Assembly: GCF_030680395.1 (NCBI RefSeq)
Contig: NZ_JAUXVR010000028.1
Coordinates: 1-45,224 of the forward strand
DNA: 45,224 bases
Reading direction: 5' to 3'
From: Methylobacter sp.
GTDB lineage: Bacteria > Pseudomonadota > Gammaproteobacteria > Methylococcales > Methylomonadaceae
Part shown: piece after piece, positions 17,472-27,413 of the stretch
Numbering within the stretch: position 1 is the stretch's first letter
Layout: each line of letters opens with the position of its first letter
Notes under the pieces: model-generated
Told to the model about the DNA's origin: nothing
The model's input: only the letters and a program-made list of their open reading frames with translations
The model's database searches: none
Program-made: the position numbers and the translations under genes

Positions 17472-18425
17472 TTACGTCACCTTTGAAAGCCCTGATTTCG
17501 GGAGAAGCCCGATCCCAGTTTGTTTTAACACCGCACCAACAACCCCCATTAGCAAAATTGCTACCGTCAGTGCCAGATATCCAACCGCAGCCAAAGCAAA
17601 TCCAGCTTCACCAGAATACCCAAGGAGCGTAAAAACATAGGCATAGGCACCTTCTCTCATGCCTATTCCTTGAACAGAAACAGGGAGCAGCCTTATCAAC
17701 TCAGCCAATATCACCACAATACCGAGAGCTGCCGGTGCAATCTTGATATCCATGGTGTAGGCTAAATACAGTATTGCGACATACCAAATGCCTAAGGCTA
17801 CCATCGACAGAAAGAAAAGTTTCACAAACTCTCCCACAGATTTAAACCGGGAAGCTCTCCAGCATGCATCTATAACAATCTTGATGTTGCGCCGCCCTGC
17901 AAACCACCCAAGTCGCCTGATGCGCCCCATTAGAACCGGCAGCCCCCATAATCCCATCAGTGCAACAATTATTGCACCTGCCAGCAGATCAAGTACCAGA
18001 GAACGTTGCCCACCAGTCAGTAGATAACAGAACCAAAAAATTAAATATCCTAATAAGTAGGAATACAACCCCAACAGTCGCTCGCGGAAAAGTGCCAGTA
18101 GAACAAAATAACGCCGGCCATTCTGCCGCAACATTATAAACCGGTAAACGTCCCCACCAATATTCGCCGGTGTAAACGTATTCAAAAAAGTCCCCATGCA
18201 AAAATATTGTAGATGCCACCGAAATACCCCAGGTCGTGCGGCACGCACGAGCATAAACCAACGGTATGCCATCGGAAGATATAGACAGGCTGCAATCAGC
18301 ACCGCCACACAAAATACCACTGGATTCAAAGTGACAAGTATGCGGGACAGCGACTGCCAATCCAAAAGGTAAACCGCGATCCCCAGTAAAACAACTGAGG
18401 CTATCAACCGTAGCACTGTCTTCAT
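17472..18425 (-). CDS. flippase-like integral membrane protein (LPG synthetase TM-region / AglD-type)
   Basis: A 317-residue protein with about eight membrane segments and FLNTFTPANIGGDVYRFIMLRQ, the signature of the UPF0104 group that includes the membrane part of lysylphosphatidylglycerol synthase, plus PVSVQGIGMREGAYAYVF near 245-262. Members beside glycan genes are thought to move or modify lipid-linked substrates. No soluble aminoacyl-transferase domain is attached. The start overlaps the stop of a small upstream ORF (ATGA, 18422-18425). Confidence 0.8.
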   Translation of the reverse strand: MKTVLRLIASVVLLGIAVYLLDWQSLSRILVTLNPVVFCVAVLIAACLYLPMAYRWFMLVRAARPGVFRWHLQYFCMGTFLNTFTPANIGGDVYRFIMLRQNGRRYFVLLALFRERLLGLYSYLLGYLIFWFCYLLTGGQRSLVLDLLAGAIIVALMGLWGLPVLMGRIRRLGWFAGRRNIKIVIDACWRASRFKSVGEFVKLFFLSMVALGIWYVAILYLAYTMDIKIAPAALGIVVILAELIRLLPVSVQGIGMREGAYAYVFTLLGYSGEAGFALAAVGYLALTVAILLMGVVGAVLKQTGIGLLPKSGLSKVT

Positions 18426-18754
18426 CTATATTTAAAACCTATAGGAAGAGATAGATATAGGATTCGTTTGTCCCAATAGCTAAAGGAATCGGAGAGCAAG
18501 ATATGAAATAGGGGTCGGAGTTCATATATCTGTAAAATAATGAGCTTAAGCTTAATGTAATCCAGCACGTTTTTAAAAAATTGATAGTCCAGCACCCGAG
18601 TGAACTCACTAAAACAATTCTGGTATCCCACTTCCGTATATTGAGGCTTAAAAGAGTTTCCAAACATGATTGGGGGTAACAAAAAGTACTGAATAGAAAA
18701 GCTTAAGCGCAATAGGTAGAAATATAAAAACAAATAATAACGATCTAATGCCAT
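18422..18754 (-). CDS. small hypothetical protein, coupled to the flippase-like gene
   Basis: A 110-codon frame starting at ATG 18754 with GAGG about six bases upstream, 12 bp after the flavoprotein stop, and ending in an ATGA overlap with the next gene. That spacing and coupling argue it is translated. The sequence is very AT-rich, aromatic and hydrophobic (MALDRYYLFLYFYLLRL, then KLKLIILQIYEL) and resembles nothing I recognise. It could be a genuine small membrane-associated protein or a decayed gene that kept its ends. Confidence 0.45.
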   Translation of the reverse strand: MALDRYYLFLYFYLLRLSFSIQYFLLPPIMFGNSFKPQYTEVGYQNCFSEFTRVLDYQFFKNVLDYIKLKLIILQIYELRPLFHILLSDSFSYWDKRILYLSLPIGFKYR

Positions 18755-18766
18755 ACAAACCTCAAT

Positions 18767-20350
18767 TTAGATTTTCAATACAACCAGTTGTCGTCCAATT
18801 CTATCGGCATTCGCCATGATTGTCAGAGTATGCGATTTTTCCGGCAGAACCGGTAAACATGCACCATCGACAACATAAACGCCATCCATACCCTTAACCT
18901 CACCCAGCGGAGAAGTTTCGCCAACAACCGATGACTCGCGCATGGGCAATGTGCCTGCATAATGAATATCGCCACCGGGACGGCCAACCGTGAAGCTTCC
19001 CGGCAGCAACATGCCCCCGAGACGCCAATAGGCTTTACGTACTTTCTTGGCTGCCTCATTCATTAACGGCATAACCTTATCGTCGTATTTTCCCGATATG
19101 ACCAGCGACTCATCCCTGCCCAATTTTGCTCCTGCGACAGTCAGATGGCCCGGCAAAAAAATGTTACCGACCACACAGGAACTTAATAACCCCCGCAATA
19201 AATCTATGCTATATCGTCTTCGCAAAGGCACATGGCGCGCGAATTCAGAAAGAGGAATACCTGTCGTTGCAAAAGTGGAGCCGAACGCCGTGATATTGTC
19301 ATAGAGCGCCAAAGCAAAAGACAACTGTCCCAAACCAAATCCCGGCAGCCTTGGCGCTCCCAACAGCCTTGGCAACCATAGCAAAAATGCAGCAGTTGGA
19401 CACGACAGCACAGGCACAGTATCCCTATAGTCCAGAGCTTTCAGTACTATTCGGGTAGTCGCTAAGGTGCCGGCTGCCAGAACGACCTTGTTTGCGGTTA
19501 TTGTTTTTCGCTCGTTACTCAAGGTGTTTTGTCCGCTGACGCTCCAATAGCGGTCGCAACGGGTCAAATCATCCACCACAAAACCGGAGATCTTAGTAAA
19601 ATTCTCATACTTATAAAGTTCCGGCAGATCATCAACCGCAGAGTATAACGAATGCCGCTGGCACCCCCAAAGACAGTTCCCCGAAAGATTACATGCTTGC
19701 CGCCCTGACATATCTTCACTCAATACGGCCACTCTGGATCGACCCAGCCTGAATCCCTGTGAATTCAGTTTTTTTCTATGGTTTAAATAATGCTGAGACA
19801 AATGGGTATGCAACATATCCATCGGTATCGCAGGCTGCGCGTCTTCATCCAGACCGAAGTAGTCGGATAAATCGTCATTAGCTCTACCGCTAATGCCCAT
19901 TCGTTGACTGACTCTTCTATAAGAAAGTTCCAGTTCGGACGCTGAAAATGGAAACTTGGCGATTTCGGTAGCTGAGAAACGCGCCACTCCGCACCCCCAT
20001 GAATTTGACAAACCACCTGTCGCCAACGATCCGACCGAGATAAAGTCTTTTCCTTCTATTTTGTTACTGCGCTCAAATCCATCGAAAGCAAAAGCATGTG
20101 AAGGCACCCGCAATTTAGGAGAAACCGCATCACGCATCTTAAGCGCGTGAAAATCTTTGCCGACCATCCACTTCCATTGTTCGGCATCATTAATACGCGC
20201 CGAAAGAAAGTCCATCTCTGGCGGCTGTATGTCTGGTCGCTTGCCTCCGTCTACCATTAGCACTTTCAATCCGGCCTCAACCAGTGGAAAAGCTGCCGAA
20301 ACCCCTGCCGGACCGCTGCCAACAATAATAACGTCGAAATCAGGGATCAT
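18767..20350 (-). CDS. GMC-type FAD-dependent oxidoreductase (second paralogue)
   Basis: A 527-residue flavoprotein: FDVIIVGSGPAGVSAAFPL (residues 5-23), GGLSNSWGCGVARFS (112-125), AAGTLATTRIVLKAL and a GMC-like C-terminus with IHYAGTLPM and TLTIMANADRIGRQL. ATG 20350 overlaps the SDR stop (ATGA), so I prefer it to the longer frame that begins at 20422 inside the SDR gene. The cysteine cluster is C220, C226, C230 (CNLSGNCLWGC), one cysteine fewer than the paralogue at 11934-13517. Coupling to the SDR suggests the two enzymes act in sequence on one sugar. Substrate unknown. Confidence 0.8.
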   Translation of the reverse strand: MIPDFDVIIVGSGPAGVSAAFPLVEAGLKVLMVDGGKRPDIQPPEMDFLSARINDAEQWKWMVGKDFHALKMRDAVSPKLRVPSHAFAFDGFERSNKIEGKDFISVGSLATGGLSNSWGCGVARFSATEIAKFPFSASELELSYRRVSQRMGISGRANDDLSDYFGLDEDAQPAIPMDMLHTHLSQHYLNHRKKLNSQGFRLGRSRVAVLSEDMSGRQACNLSGNCLWGCQRHSLYSAVDDLPELYKYENFTKISGFVVDDLTRCDRYWSVSGQNTLSNERKTITANKVVLAAGTLATTRIVLKALDYRDTVPVLSCPTAAFLLWLPRLLGAPRLPGFGLGQLSFALALYDNITAFGSTFATTGIPLSEFARHVPLRRRYSIDLLRGLLSSCVVGNIFLPGHLTVAGAKLGRDESLVISGKYDDKVMPLMNEAAKKVRKAYWRLGGMLLPGSFTVGRPGGDIHYAGTLPMRESSVVGETSPLGEVKGMDGVYVVDGACLPVLPEKSHTLTIMANADRIGRQLVVLKI

Positions 20351-21624
20351 AATATTCCCTTTTCTTGGCTCAAGGTAAGCCGGACCAAGGGTGAAAATAA
20401 CATTCGCGATATTCGCCAACACACTTCACATAAAACAGCATGAGTCATCGAAAACAAACTATACAACACCCCGTGTCCACGCCCAAGAAAGCGATAAGCC
20501 CCGACTGGGGTTGCCTCAGCCAGCACGGTCGCGGCATCCAGTCGCCATAAATACTCTGCGCTCGTAATTTTGTTAGTCCACGAGGACTCGTCAAGCAAAG
20601 ACAAAAAAATGGGGTAGCCCAAAAATAATTTTGGTAAATCCAAGGCCTGTCCGCCGCGCAGCTGTTCTATTACACGGATGTAACGACGCAATACAGCACT
20701 GCCCGGCCTCTCTTTCAATATATAACCAAGCATTGCCTGTCCTTCCCGCAGCAAGCGCCTTCTTCGATCATTACCTGATGGGTGCATTCCCGAACGTAGG
20801 GGGCGTAACTCAAGGCCAAGCTGGTTAAGATCGGGCCGCGTTTCCATGACAGGTAAATTGAAAAGAGACTGCAAACGCTCCAGACCTAACCGGGTTCGAA
20901 ATTTTTCCCCAAGGATGAAAGTTAACGCGTTGATAACTAAGACAGGCACGGGCAAAAATCCTCGCCAGCAACGAAGTCGCGATTTTGCAATCGTATCAAG
21001 CAATATTGAGAAGGAAACCGGAGCAACTGCGGCGAGACAATACACGTCAGGAGGAACATCACCCCGTTCAGCAATGCGCAATAGCCCCTCTGCAAGATCA
21101 TCCACATGAATCGGCTGAACCTTGGGTGCAGGTATAAACGCGGGAAGCAGCGGCAAGCGCCTGACGGTACTGACCAACGTTCCGAACAATCCGCGTAACT
21201 CGCCGCCATAAACCTGACCCGGCCGAACCACCCAGCCTCCTGCAGACAGCACCTCCTGTTCAATGCGCCATTTGGTTCTTCCGTATGCAGTCGGCGCATC
21301 TGATCGAGCTGTTTGGCTGGATACAAAAATAAATTTCGCACCGACTTCCTTGGCAGCCTTAATCAAATTTACTGCGGCGTTTATTTCAGACTTCTTATCT
21401 GTGTTATTCGCCAACAAGGTATTTGCGGCCAAATGAACAATTGCGTCTGTGCCAGAAGGCAGTTCTATAAGATTAGCCTTATAAATATCGAACGGAATCC
21501 AAAGATTTTCTTGTATTATCGGTGGTTGGCGAGATGCGACGACGATAACATGACCATGTTTATCTCCAATAGTAATTAATCGAGTACCCACATACCCATT
21601 GGCACCTGTAACTACAATTTTCAT
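20347..21624 (-). CDS. NAD-dependent epimerase/dehydratase-like SDR with long C-terminal extension
   Basis: Residues 1-260 form an extended SDR: VVTGANGYVGTRL (4-16), HLAANT (64-69), FVSSQ (100-104) and AYGRTK with Tyr 114 and Lys 118. VQPIHVDDLAEGLLRI marks the usual substrate-domain helix. Residues about 270-425 are not typical SDR and include a basic stretch and a hydrophobic LFSMTHAVLCEVCW region. Start and stop both overlap neighbours (ATGA at 21621-21624 and 20347-20350). It could be a keto-sugar reductase or epimerase working with the adjacent flavoprotein. Confidence 0.75.
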   Translation of the reverse strand: MKIVVTGANGYVGTRLITIGDKHGHVIVVASRQPPIIQENLWIPFDIYKANLIELPSGTDAIVHLAANTLLANNTDKKSEINAAVNLIKAAKEVGAKFIFVSSQTARSDAPTAYGRTKWRIEQEVLSAGGWVVRPGQVYGGELRGLFGTLVSTVRRLPLLPAFIPAPKVQPIHVDDLAEGLLRIAERGDVPPDVYCLAAVAPVSFSILLDTIAKSRLRCWRGFLPVPVLVINALTFILGEKFRTRLGLERLQSLFNLPVMETRPDLNQLGLELRPLRSGMHPSGNDRRRRLLREGQAMLGYILKERPGSAVLRRYIRVIEQLRGGQALDLPKLFLGYPIFLSLLDESSWTNKITSAEYLWRLDAATVLAEATPVGAYRFLGRGHGVLYSLFSMTHAVLCEVCWRISRMLFSPLVRLTLSQEKGIL

Positions 21625-22538
21625 TTTTTATTATTATCTAATTGCCCGAGCTTTAACCGGTCTACTTCTTGTTTAACAACTTCCCTAATTCCGGCATTGA
21701 TGTCATATCGACAATGCCACCCCAACGCTAGCAGACCGGAAATGTCAGGCTCTGAATGCATCACCTCCCCGTCGCGATAAGGCAGTGCACCGAAGACCAG
21801 ATGTGCGTTGGAATTGGTAAGGCAATGCACTGTTTCTACAAACTCCCTTATCGAAACAGATTGCCCAGTACCAACATCGAATTCGACGAAGTAATTACTA
21901 AAGCTGTCTATCTTTTCTAATAAAACCATGTAGGCTGATATTACATCATCAATATAAATAAAATCTCGTTTCTGCTCGCCTTTTGTTAGTCTAAGCTCTG
22001 GGACATTACCAAGGCAACTATTGATAACGTAGGTTGAAAATTTCGTTGGCTCATCGTCTGAACCGTAAAAATGCTCTAACCTGACATTTCCAAATAAAAT
22101 CTCTTCATGCTTCGAAAAATATTTCCCCCATTGAAGGAACTGATTTTTTGAAAGTGAATATAGATTCAGGTATTTATCCAAACTCGTGTCAGTATTGAGG
22201 AACGCCTCGACTCCAGCACGTTTCCCTGCATCAAGCAATCGCAAAGGAAATTCAGTATTGGCTGAAAAAATCTCGCTAACCGACTCATTGTTCCTTCCAT
22301 AACAAGTGGCTGTATGAATGATAACGTCTATTTTTCCAAATTTACTAAAAAGCCTAGCGAAATCGAGATCTTCTTCTATATCAATAAAAACTATATCTGT
22401 GACAATTGACTCTACTCTGCGTAGTGAGGAGGACTTTCTTTTTAAAGCGACCACCTCATAACCATCAGACAATAGTGCCTTAGCCAAATGACTCCCCAGA
22501 AATCCTGTCGCACCAGTAAGCAATATTTTTTTCTTCAT
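21621..22538 (-). CDS. CDP-abequose/CDP-paratose synthase-like SDR
   Basis: This 305-residue SDR sits directly after rfbH, where the final 4-keto reductase of CDP-3,6-dideoxyhexose synthesis is expected. It has LLTGATGFLGSHLAKAL (6-22), TATCYGRNNES (76-86), NTDTS (115-119), YSLSK (127-131), RLEHFYG and KGEQKRDFIYIDDVISAYM. From memory, CYGRxNES and LEHFYG also occur in the Salmonella paratose synthase RfbS, and NTD plus GEQxRDFIxxDDV in the abequose synthase RfbJ. I therefore cannot decide the C4 configuration. The stop overlaps the next SDR start, and 40 bp separate it from rfbH. Confidence 0.82.
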   Translation of the reverse strand: MKKKILLTGATGFLGSHLAKALLSDGYEVVALKRKSSSLRRVESIVTDIVFIDIEEDLDFARLFSKFGKIDVIIHTATCYGRNNESVSEIFSANTEFPLRLLDAGKRAGVEAFLNTDTSLDKYLNLYSLSKNQFLQWGKYFSKHEEILFGNVRLEHFYGSDDEPTKFSTYVINSCLGNVPELRLTKGEQKRDFIYIDDVISAYMVLLEKIDSFSNYFVEFDVGTGQSVSIREFVETVHCLTNSNAHLVFGALPYRDGEVMHSEPDISGLLALGWHCRYDINAGIREVVKQEVDRLKLGQLDNNKK

Positions 22539-22578
22539 GGGATTTATGGATTATAACGAACGCGTTTAAATCCGATAA

Positions 22579-23895
22579 TCAAGAATTCACACCAAAAAAT
22601 ACTTCGATCTTTTCAACCACGAAACTCAGCATCTCTTCGTTCAGTCCTGGATAGACGCCGATCCAGAGGGTGTCATTCATAACCTTGTCTGTATTGGTCA
22701 ATTCACCGCTGATGCGATAGGTGAGACTTTCAAAATATGGCTGGCGCGCAAGATTTCCGGCAAACAGTAAGCGCGTACCGATCTTGTATTGATCCAGATA
22801 TTTCAACAGTTCGACGCGATTCACTCTCGCCGTTTCGCGAATGGTAATGGGAAACCCGAACCAAGAAGGCTCACTGCCTAAAGTGGCTTCCGGCAAAACC
22901 AGGAATTCTTCGCAGGTTTTCAAGCGCTCTTTGAGAAAAGTGAAATTGCGCTTGCGGTCTTCGATGAATGCCGGCAATCGATCCATCTGCGCCAATGCAC
23001 AGGCCGCCTGCATGTCGGTAATCTTTAGGTTGTAACCCAAATGAGAGTATGTGTACTTGTGGTCATAACCCTCCGGCAATGAGCCCAGTTGCTGACAAAA
23101 GCGTTTGCCGCAGGTGTTGTCGCGACCCGGTGCACAGAAGCAGTCACGCCCCCAGTCACGGAAGGATTCAATGATGCCGCGCAGGCCGCGGTCTTTGGTG
23201 AATATCATGCCACCCTCACCCATAGTGATATGGTGCGCGGGATAGAAACTGCAGGTAGCGATGTGGCCGAAGGTACCGACGTGCTGCCCTTTGTAACGCG
23301 AACCCAGTGCGTCGCAACAATCTTCGATGACCCATAGGTCATGTTTCTTGGCTATTGCCATGACAGCATCCAGATCAAAGGGATTACCCAGTGTGTGGGC
23401 GATCATAACGGCTTTGGTTTTTGAGCTCATCGCCGCTTCAATTTTGTTGGGGTCAATGTTGTAGGTGGGGATATCCACATCAACGAACACCGGCACCATG
23501 CCGTTATGTAATATAGGGTTCACGGTGGTGGGGAAACCTGCAGCCACGGTAATAACTTCATCCCCCGGCTTCAATGCTCGCGCACCCAGTTTGTGCGAAG
23601 TGAGTGCGGTGAGTGCCAGCAGATTCGCCGACGAACCAGAGGTCGTTGTCAATGCATAGGGTACGCCCACGAATGCTGCAAAGCGTTTTTCAAACGCCTT
23701 ATTAAAGCGTCCAGTAGTCAGCCATCCATCCAGAGATGCCTCGACCATGTTCTTCAATTCACTCGCACCGAGCACTTTGCCAGAAGGCGGAATGACAGAT
23801 ACGCCTGCAGTGAAGGGCTTGGACTCTAATGCGATTGCCGCGTATTCCTCTACGAGGACGGCTATTTTTTGACGGAGGAGATCTTTTTGTTCCAT
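22579..23895 (-). CDS. rfbH: CDP-4-keto-6-deoxyglucose 3-dehydrase (E1)
   Basis: RfbH (AscC/DdhC) is the unusual PMP-dependent, iron-sulfur enzyme that removes the C3 hydroxyl. The 438-residue protein shows the diagnostic replacement of the PLP lysine by histidine in [14 protein letters not shown] (residues 216-229), and the cysteine cluster C252, C254, C262, C267 in [17 protein letters not shown] for the [2Fe-2S] centre. [16 protein letters not shown] is also characteristic. Its reductase partner (E3, RfbI/AscD type) is not in the window and must be supplied elsewhere. Confidence 0.96.
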   Translation of the reverse strand: MEQKDLLRQKIAVLVEEYAAIALESKPFTAGVSVIPPSGKVLGASELKNMVEASLDGWLTTGRFNKAFEKRFAAFVGVPYALTTTSGSSANLLALTALTSHKLGARALKPGDEVITVAAGFPTTVNPILHNGMVPVFVDVDIPTYNIDPNKIEAAMSSKTKAVMIAHTLGNPFDLDAVMAIAKKHDLWVIEDCCDALGSRYKGQHVGTFGHIATCSFYPAHHITMGEGGMIFTKDRGLRGIIESFRDWGRDCFCAPGRDNTCGKRFCQQLGSLPEGYDHKYTYSHLGYNLKITDMQAACALAQMDRLPAFIEDRKRNFTFLKERLKTCEEFLVLPEATLGSEPSWFGFPITIRETARVNRVELLKYLDQYKIGTRLLFAGNLARQPYFESLTYRISGELTNTDKVMNDTLWIGVYPGLNEEMLSFVVEKIEVFFGVNS

Positions 23896-24083
23896 GTCTT
23901 TTTTAGTTTGGTTAAATAAAAGTGGTGTTGGAGCTCATTGGTATCTTAGATAGGTTACTGCTCAGTCAGACTTATGAACTCCTTTATGCAATGCTGCCAA
24001 AGTTCAAACTGCAACCTTATTTCATCACCAATAATTGATACATCTTCGCCAAACTCAAAATGGTTCCGCTATTCTTCAACGTT

Positions 24084-25178
24084 TCATGAATTCATGTCGT
24101 GAGCTTGGTAATCGGCAATCTGCTCCAAGGAAACTGTTTTCATATTTTTACCGGCAAGCCATTGTTTGTTCCATCGTACAATACTGTTCAGTGTGGCGGG
24201 CAGAGTCCATCTCGGATGCCAGTCCAGTCGGGCCTTAGCCTTGGAGCAATCCAGCTTCAGGTAATGCGCTTCGTGTGGATGATCTCCGCCATCCAACATC
24301 CAGCGTGCATCCTCACCCCATGACGTGGTTAATTTCTCAACGATCCATTGCACAGGCTTGGCATCTTCATCACTCGGCCCAAAATTCCAACTTTCCGCAT
24401 AGGCCGCACCTTCTTCATAGAGCTTTTGAGCCAGCAACAGATAACCGGACAACGGCTCCAGCACATGCTGCCATGGGCGGATGGAATGAGGACTACGGAT
24501 ATTAACCAGGTTACCTTGAGTGATTGCGCGCATGATGTCCGGAATGAGCCGATCTTCCGCCCAGTCACCACCACCAATAACATTGCCAGCTCTGCCCGAA
24601 GCGATTGCGACACCATGCGTGTTATATTTCTCGGGATGGAAGTATGAATTACGGTAGGCCGCAGTGACTAGCTCTGCGCAGCCCTTACTGCTGGAGTAGG
24701 GATCGTAACCGCCCATGGGCTCATTTTCACGGTAGCCCCACGCCCACTCGCGATTTTCATAGCACTTATCGGTAGTGACATTCACCACTGCTTTCACGCT
24801 CTTCGTGGCGCGCACAGCTTCAAACAAATTCACTGTGCCCATCACGTTTGTAGAGTAAGTCTCGACCGGCTCAATATAGGAGTATCGCACCAGCGGCTGC
24901 GCCGCCATATGAAAAACAATCTCCGGCTTATATTCGGTAAACACTGTGTTCAGATGCTTCAAATCACGGATGTCGCCGATGATGCTAGTCATGCCTTTAC
25001 CGACTTCAGCGATCTCGAACAGACTGGGTTTCGTTGGCGGAGCAAGTGCATAGCCCACCACCTGCGCACCCATGGATTGCAACCATAGCGACAGCCAGCT
25101 CCCTTTGAAGCCAGTGTGCCCGGTCAATATGACACGCTTATTCTTCCAAAAGGTTGGATTCACGACCACACTTTCCAT
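24084..25178 (-). CDS. rfbG: CDP-glucose 4,6-dehydratase
   Basis: RfbG forms CDP-4-keto-6-deoxyglucose. The 364-residue SDR has [44 protein letters not shown] (YxxxK) and the family segment [19 protein letters not shown]. It overlaps the end of rfbF by 19 bp. After its TGA and a second stop (24069-24071) the same frame stays open for 37 codons with no start (23955-24068), possibly a small remnant. Confidence 0.96.
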   Translation of the reverse strand: MESVVVNPTFWKNKRVILTGHTGFKGSWLSLWLQSMGAQVVGYALAPPTKPSLFEIAEVGKGMTSIIGDIRDLKHLNTVFTEYKPEIVFHMAAQPLVRYSYIEPVETYSTNVMGTVNLFEAVRATKSVKAVVNVTTDKCYENREWAWGYRENEPMGGYDPYSSSKGCAELVTAAYRNSYFHPEKYNTHGVAIASGRAGNVIGGGDWAEDRLIPDIMRAITQGNLVNIRSPHSIRPWQHVLEPLSGYLLLAQKLYEEGAAYAESWNFGPSDEDAKPVQWIVEKLTTSWGEDARWMLDGGDHPHEAHYLKLDCSKAKARLDWHPRWTLPATLNSIVRWNKQWLAGKNMKTVSLEQIADYQAHDMNS

Positions 25179-25933
25179 GGCGCTTTACCGGATTGCCATA
25201 ACTCTTCGAGATGCGTCTTGTCGCGCAATGTGTCCATCGGTTGCCAGAACCCCTGGTGATGAAACGCAGCGAGTTCGCCCTCTTCCGCCAGTCGCTCCAT
25301 CGGTTCGCGCTCCCAAGTGGTTTTATCATCAACAATGTAATCGATGACCTGCGGGGACAATACAAAGAAACCACCATTGATAATGGCTCCATCACCCTGA
25401 GGTTTTTCACGAAAGCTATTAACTTTATTGTCCTGTATATCGAGCGCACCATAACGACCGGGAGGCAAGGTGGCCGTTAGCGTGGCTTTAACTTTCTGCG
25501 CTTTGTGGAAGGCAATTAACTCGGTAATGTTGACGTTACTTACGCCATCACCATAGGTCATGCAAAAAACTTCTTCATCTTTGACATATTGGGCCACTCT
25601 CTTCAGGCGGCCACCAGTCAGAGTGTCTTCGCCAGTGTCCACCAAAGTCACTTTCCACGGCTCAGCATAACGCTGATGCACTTCCATTTTATTGTGCTCC
25701 ATGTCGAACGTCACATCCGACATATGTAGAAAATAATTTGCAAAATATTCCTTGATGACATATCCCTTATAGCCGCAGCACACAACAAACTCATTAACCC
25801 CGTGAGCGGAATAAATTTTCATGATGTGCCACAAGATAGGCTTGCCGCCAATCTCAACCATGGGCTTCGGACGGACCGAGGTCTCTTCACTGATTCGCGT
25901 TCCCAAACCACCCGCAAGAATTACGGCTTTCAT
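25160..25933 (-). CDS. rfbF: glucose-1-phosphate cytidylyltransferase
   Basis: RfbF makes CDP-glucose from CTP and glucose-1-phosphate, the first committed step to CDP-3,6-dideoxyhexoses. The 257-residue protein has [39 protein letters not shown], the [13 protein letters not shown] segment and [10 protein letters not shown]. Full length with no defect. Its end overlaps rfbG by 19 bp, in the usual rfbF-rfbG-rfbH order. Confidence 0.96.
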   Translation of the reverse strand: MKAVILAGGLGTRISEETSVRPKPMVEIGGKPILWHIMKIYSAHGVNEFVVCCGYKGYVIKEYFANYFLHMSDVTFDMEHNKMEVHQRYAEPWKVTLVDTGEDTLTGGRLKRVAQYVKDEEVFCMTYGDGVSNVNITELIAFHKAQKVKATLTATLPPGRYGALDIQDNKVNSFREKPQGDGAIINGGFFVLSPQVIDYIVDDKTTWEREPMERLAEEGELAAFHHQGFWQPMDTLRDKTHLEELWQSGKAPWKVWS

Positions 25934-25965
25934 TGCTTCTTCCTGTCTAAAAACCTTTCTAACAT

Positions 25966-26928
25966 TTAATTCAAACCATGAGAGTTTTTAGAACCGGGGT
26001 ATGATTCCTCGATAATAGCCGTCTGCGATGATTCTTTTTGCATATAAATTCGACCAAGATACTCGCCGACAACCCCAAGAAGAAGGAAATTCAATCCAAA
26101 TCCAAATAAGAGAATTACAATTGCTGCCGCCACGCCTTCAGGGAATGGAATTCCAAGAAACAGTTTTGCAACAACAAAATACGTTCCTAAAACAAATGAC
26201 AATAGAGAAAAAACAATCCCACAAAAAACAGATATTCTCAGAGGTACAATCGTTCCACTCACTAATCCATCGGCTGCATAGGAAAAATACTTCATCAATC
26301 CAAATTTTGACTGTCCCAGCAAACGCGCCCGACGATCATATGGAACCCCAGCAGTTTTAAATCCTAATCTCGCAATCAATCCTGCGAGATATGGTTCAAA
26401 AGGAATCATTCGTAACTCTCTAATCACCCTCTCATCCAAAAACCAAGCCCCACTTTCAATGGTGACTGCGTATCCTTTTATGTATCTCTCGATCTCTCTA
26501 TATATATTTCTGAGAAATCCTATAACGAAACCCTCATCTCGTTTCCTGCGCACACCATAGACAACTTTGGCTCCACTCGCCCATTGTTTAATAAATTCAA
26601 TAAGCAACTCTGGCGGATCTTGAAGATCACAATCAAACACTGCACATGCACTGGAATTGGAGTTCACAATTCCAGTGAATATTGACTTCATAACCCCGAA
26701 ATTTCTTGAGTATTTAATTATACTTATATTCGGATACTGCTTTTGTAGAAGAAGTAAACAGTCAAGTGTACCATCAGTACTACAATTGTCTACAAAAAGA
26801 AATTCGAACGAATAGCGCTGCTTAAGAGGTTGTATCACATTAGTAAACTCGGAAACAAAACGAGCCACATTCTCAGCTTCATTAAAGACTGGACATAGAA
26901 TCGTAATAGACGATTGCTTGCTATTCAT
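25966..26928 (-). CDS. GtrB-like polyprenyl-phosphate glycosyltransferase (GT2)
   Basis: A 320-residue GT2 with [30 protein letters not shown], the acidic [14 protein letters not shown] motif, [10 protein letters not shown] and two C-terminal membrane segments. It loads a sugar on undecaprenyl phosphate. The frame extends upstream to a TTG at 26967; I choose ATG 26928, preceded by GGAA. It follows a gtrA gene, the standard GtrA-GtrB order, and the GT-C-like protein at 27760-29337 could be the third partner. Confidence 0.9.
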   Translation of the reverse strand: MNSKQSSITILCPVFNEAENVARFVSEFTNVIQPLKQRYSFEFLFVDNCSTDGTLDCLLLLQKQYPNISIIKYSRNFGVMKSIFTGIVNSNSSACAVFDCDLQDPPELLIEFIKQWASGAKVVYGVRRKRDEGFVIGFLRNIYREIERYIKGYAVTIESGAWFLDERVIRELRMIPFEPYLAGLIARLGFKTAGVPYDRRARLLGQSKFGLMKYFSYAADGLVSGTIVPLRISVFCGIVFSLLSFVLGTYFVVAKLFLGIPFPEGVAAAIVILLFGFGLNFLLLGVVGEYLGRIYMQKESSQTAIIEESYPGSKNSHGLN

Positions 26929-26963
26929 AAATTTGATTTCCAATTGTGTGTGGTTGACTGATT

Positions 26964-27389
26964 TCAATTTTTAATTTTAATTTGGAGCTGTTGTCTCTTG
27001 AAAAAAACAATATATTTACTTATAAGGAACGTAAAAACTGCCGTGACCAATAATGACATGATGCCAGCAAAATAATCTGAAAGCCCAGTCCGTGAAATCA
27101 TGCTTAATATATTAATATTTATTAAATATCCTATTCCCTGCATTACAACAAATGCCATAGAGCGCCTTAAAGTCAGTGTACATCCAAACACAAATCTGGC
27201 CATCACAACAAAACCTACACATATAGTAATAGCCGTTGCAATTGTCATCGCTAGCCACGGTGCCAAACCAGCAAGCAGTCCCATGATAAATATCAGGTAA
27301 CAGCATAATGTATTGAAAGAACCTGCGACAATGAATCTAATTGATTCCCTCTTAAGTAATTTTTTGCTTAAATTCTTTATACTGCTCAT
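26964..27389 (-). CDS. GtrA family membrane protein (lipid-linked sugar flippase)
   Basis: A 141-residue protein with four membrane segments and the GtrA pattern: RFIVAGSFNTLCCYLIF at the start and a C-terminal FLISKYIVF. GtrA proteins are thought to flip undecaprenyl-phosphate-linked sugars to the periplasm. It lies directly upstream of the GtrB-like gene. A candidate promoter and a coding remnant lie in the AT-rich gap before it. Confidence 0.88.
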   Translation of the reverse strand: MSSIKNLSKKLLKRESIRFIVAGSFNTLCCYLIFIMGLLAGLAPWLAMTIATAITICVGFVVMARFVFGCTLTLRRSMAFVVMQGIGYLININILSMISRTGLSDYFAGIMSLLVTAVFTFLISKYIVFFKRQQLQIKIKN

Positions 27390-27413
27390 AACATCGATGT
27401 GGCATTGAGTTGT

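Noticed and set aside
17472-18425. Possible Wzx flippase or Wzm permease
   Set aside because: Its motifs (TPANIGGDVYR, GIGMREGAYAYVF) are those of the UPF0104/LPG-synthetase membrane group, not Wzx or Wzm.
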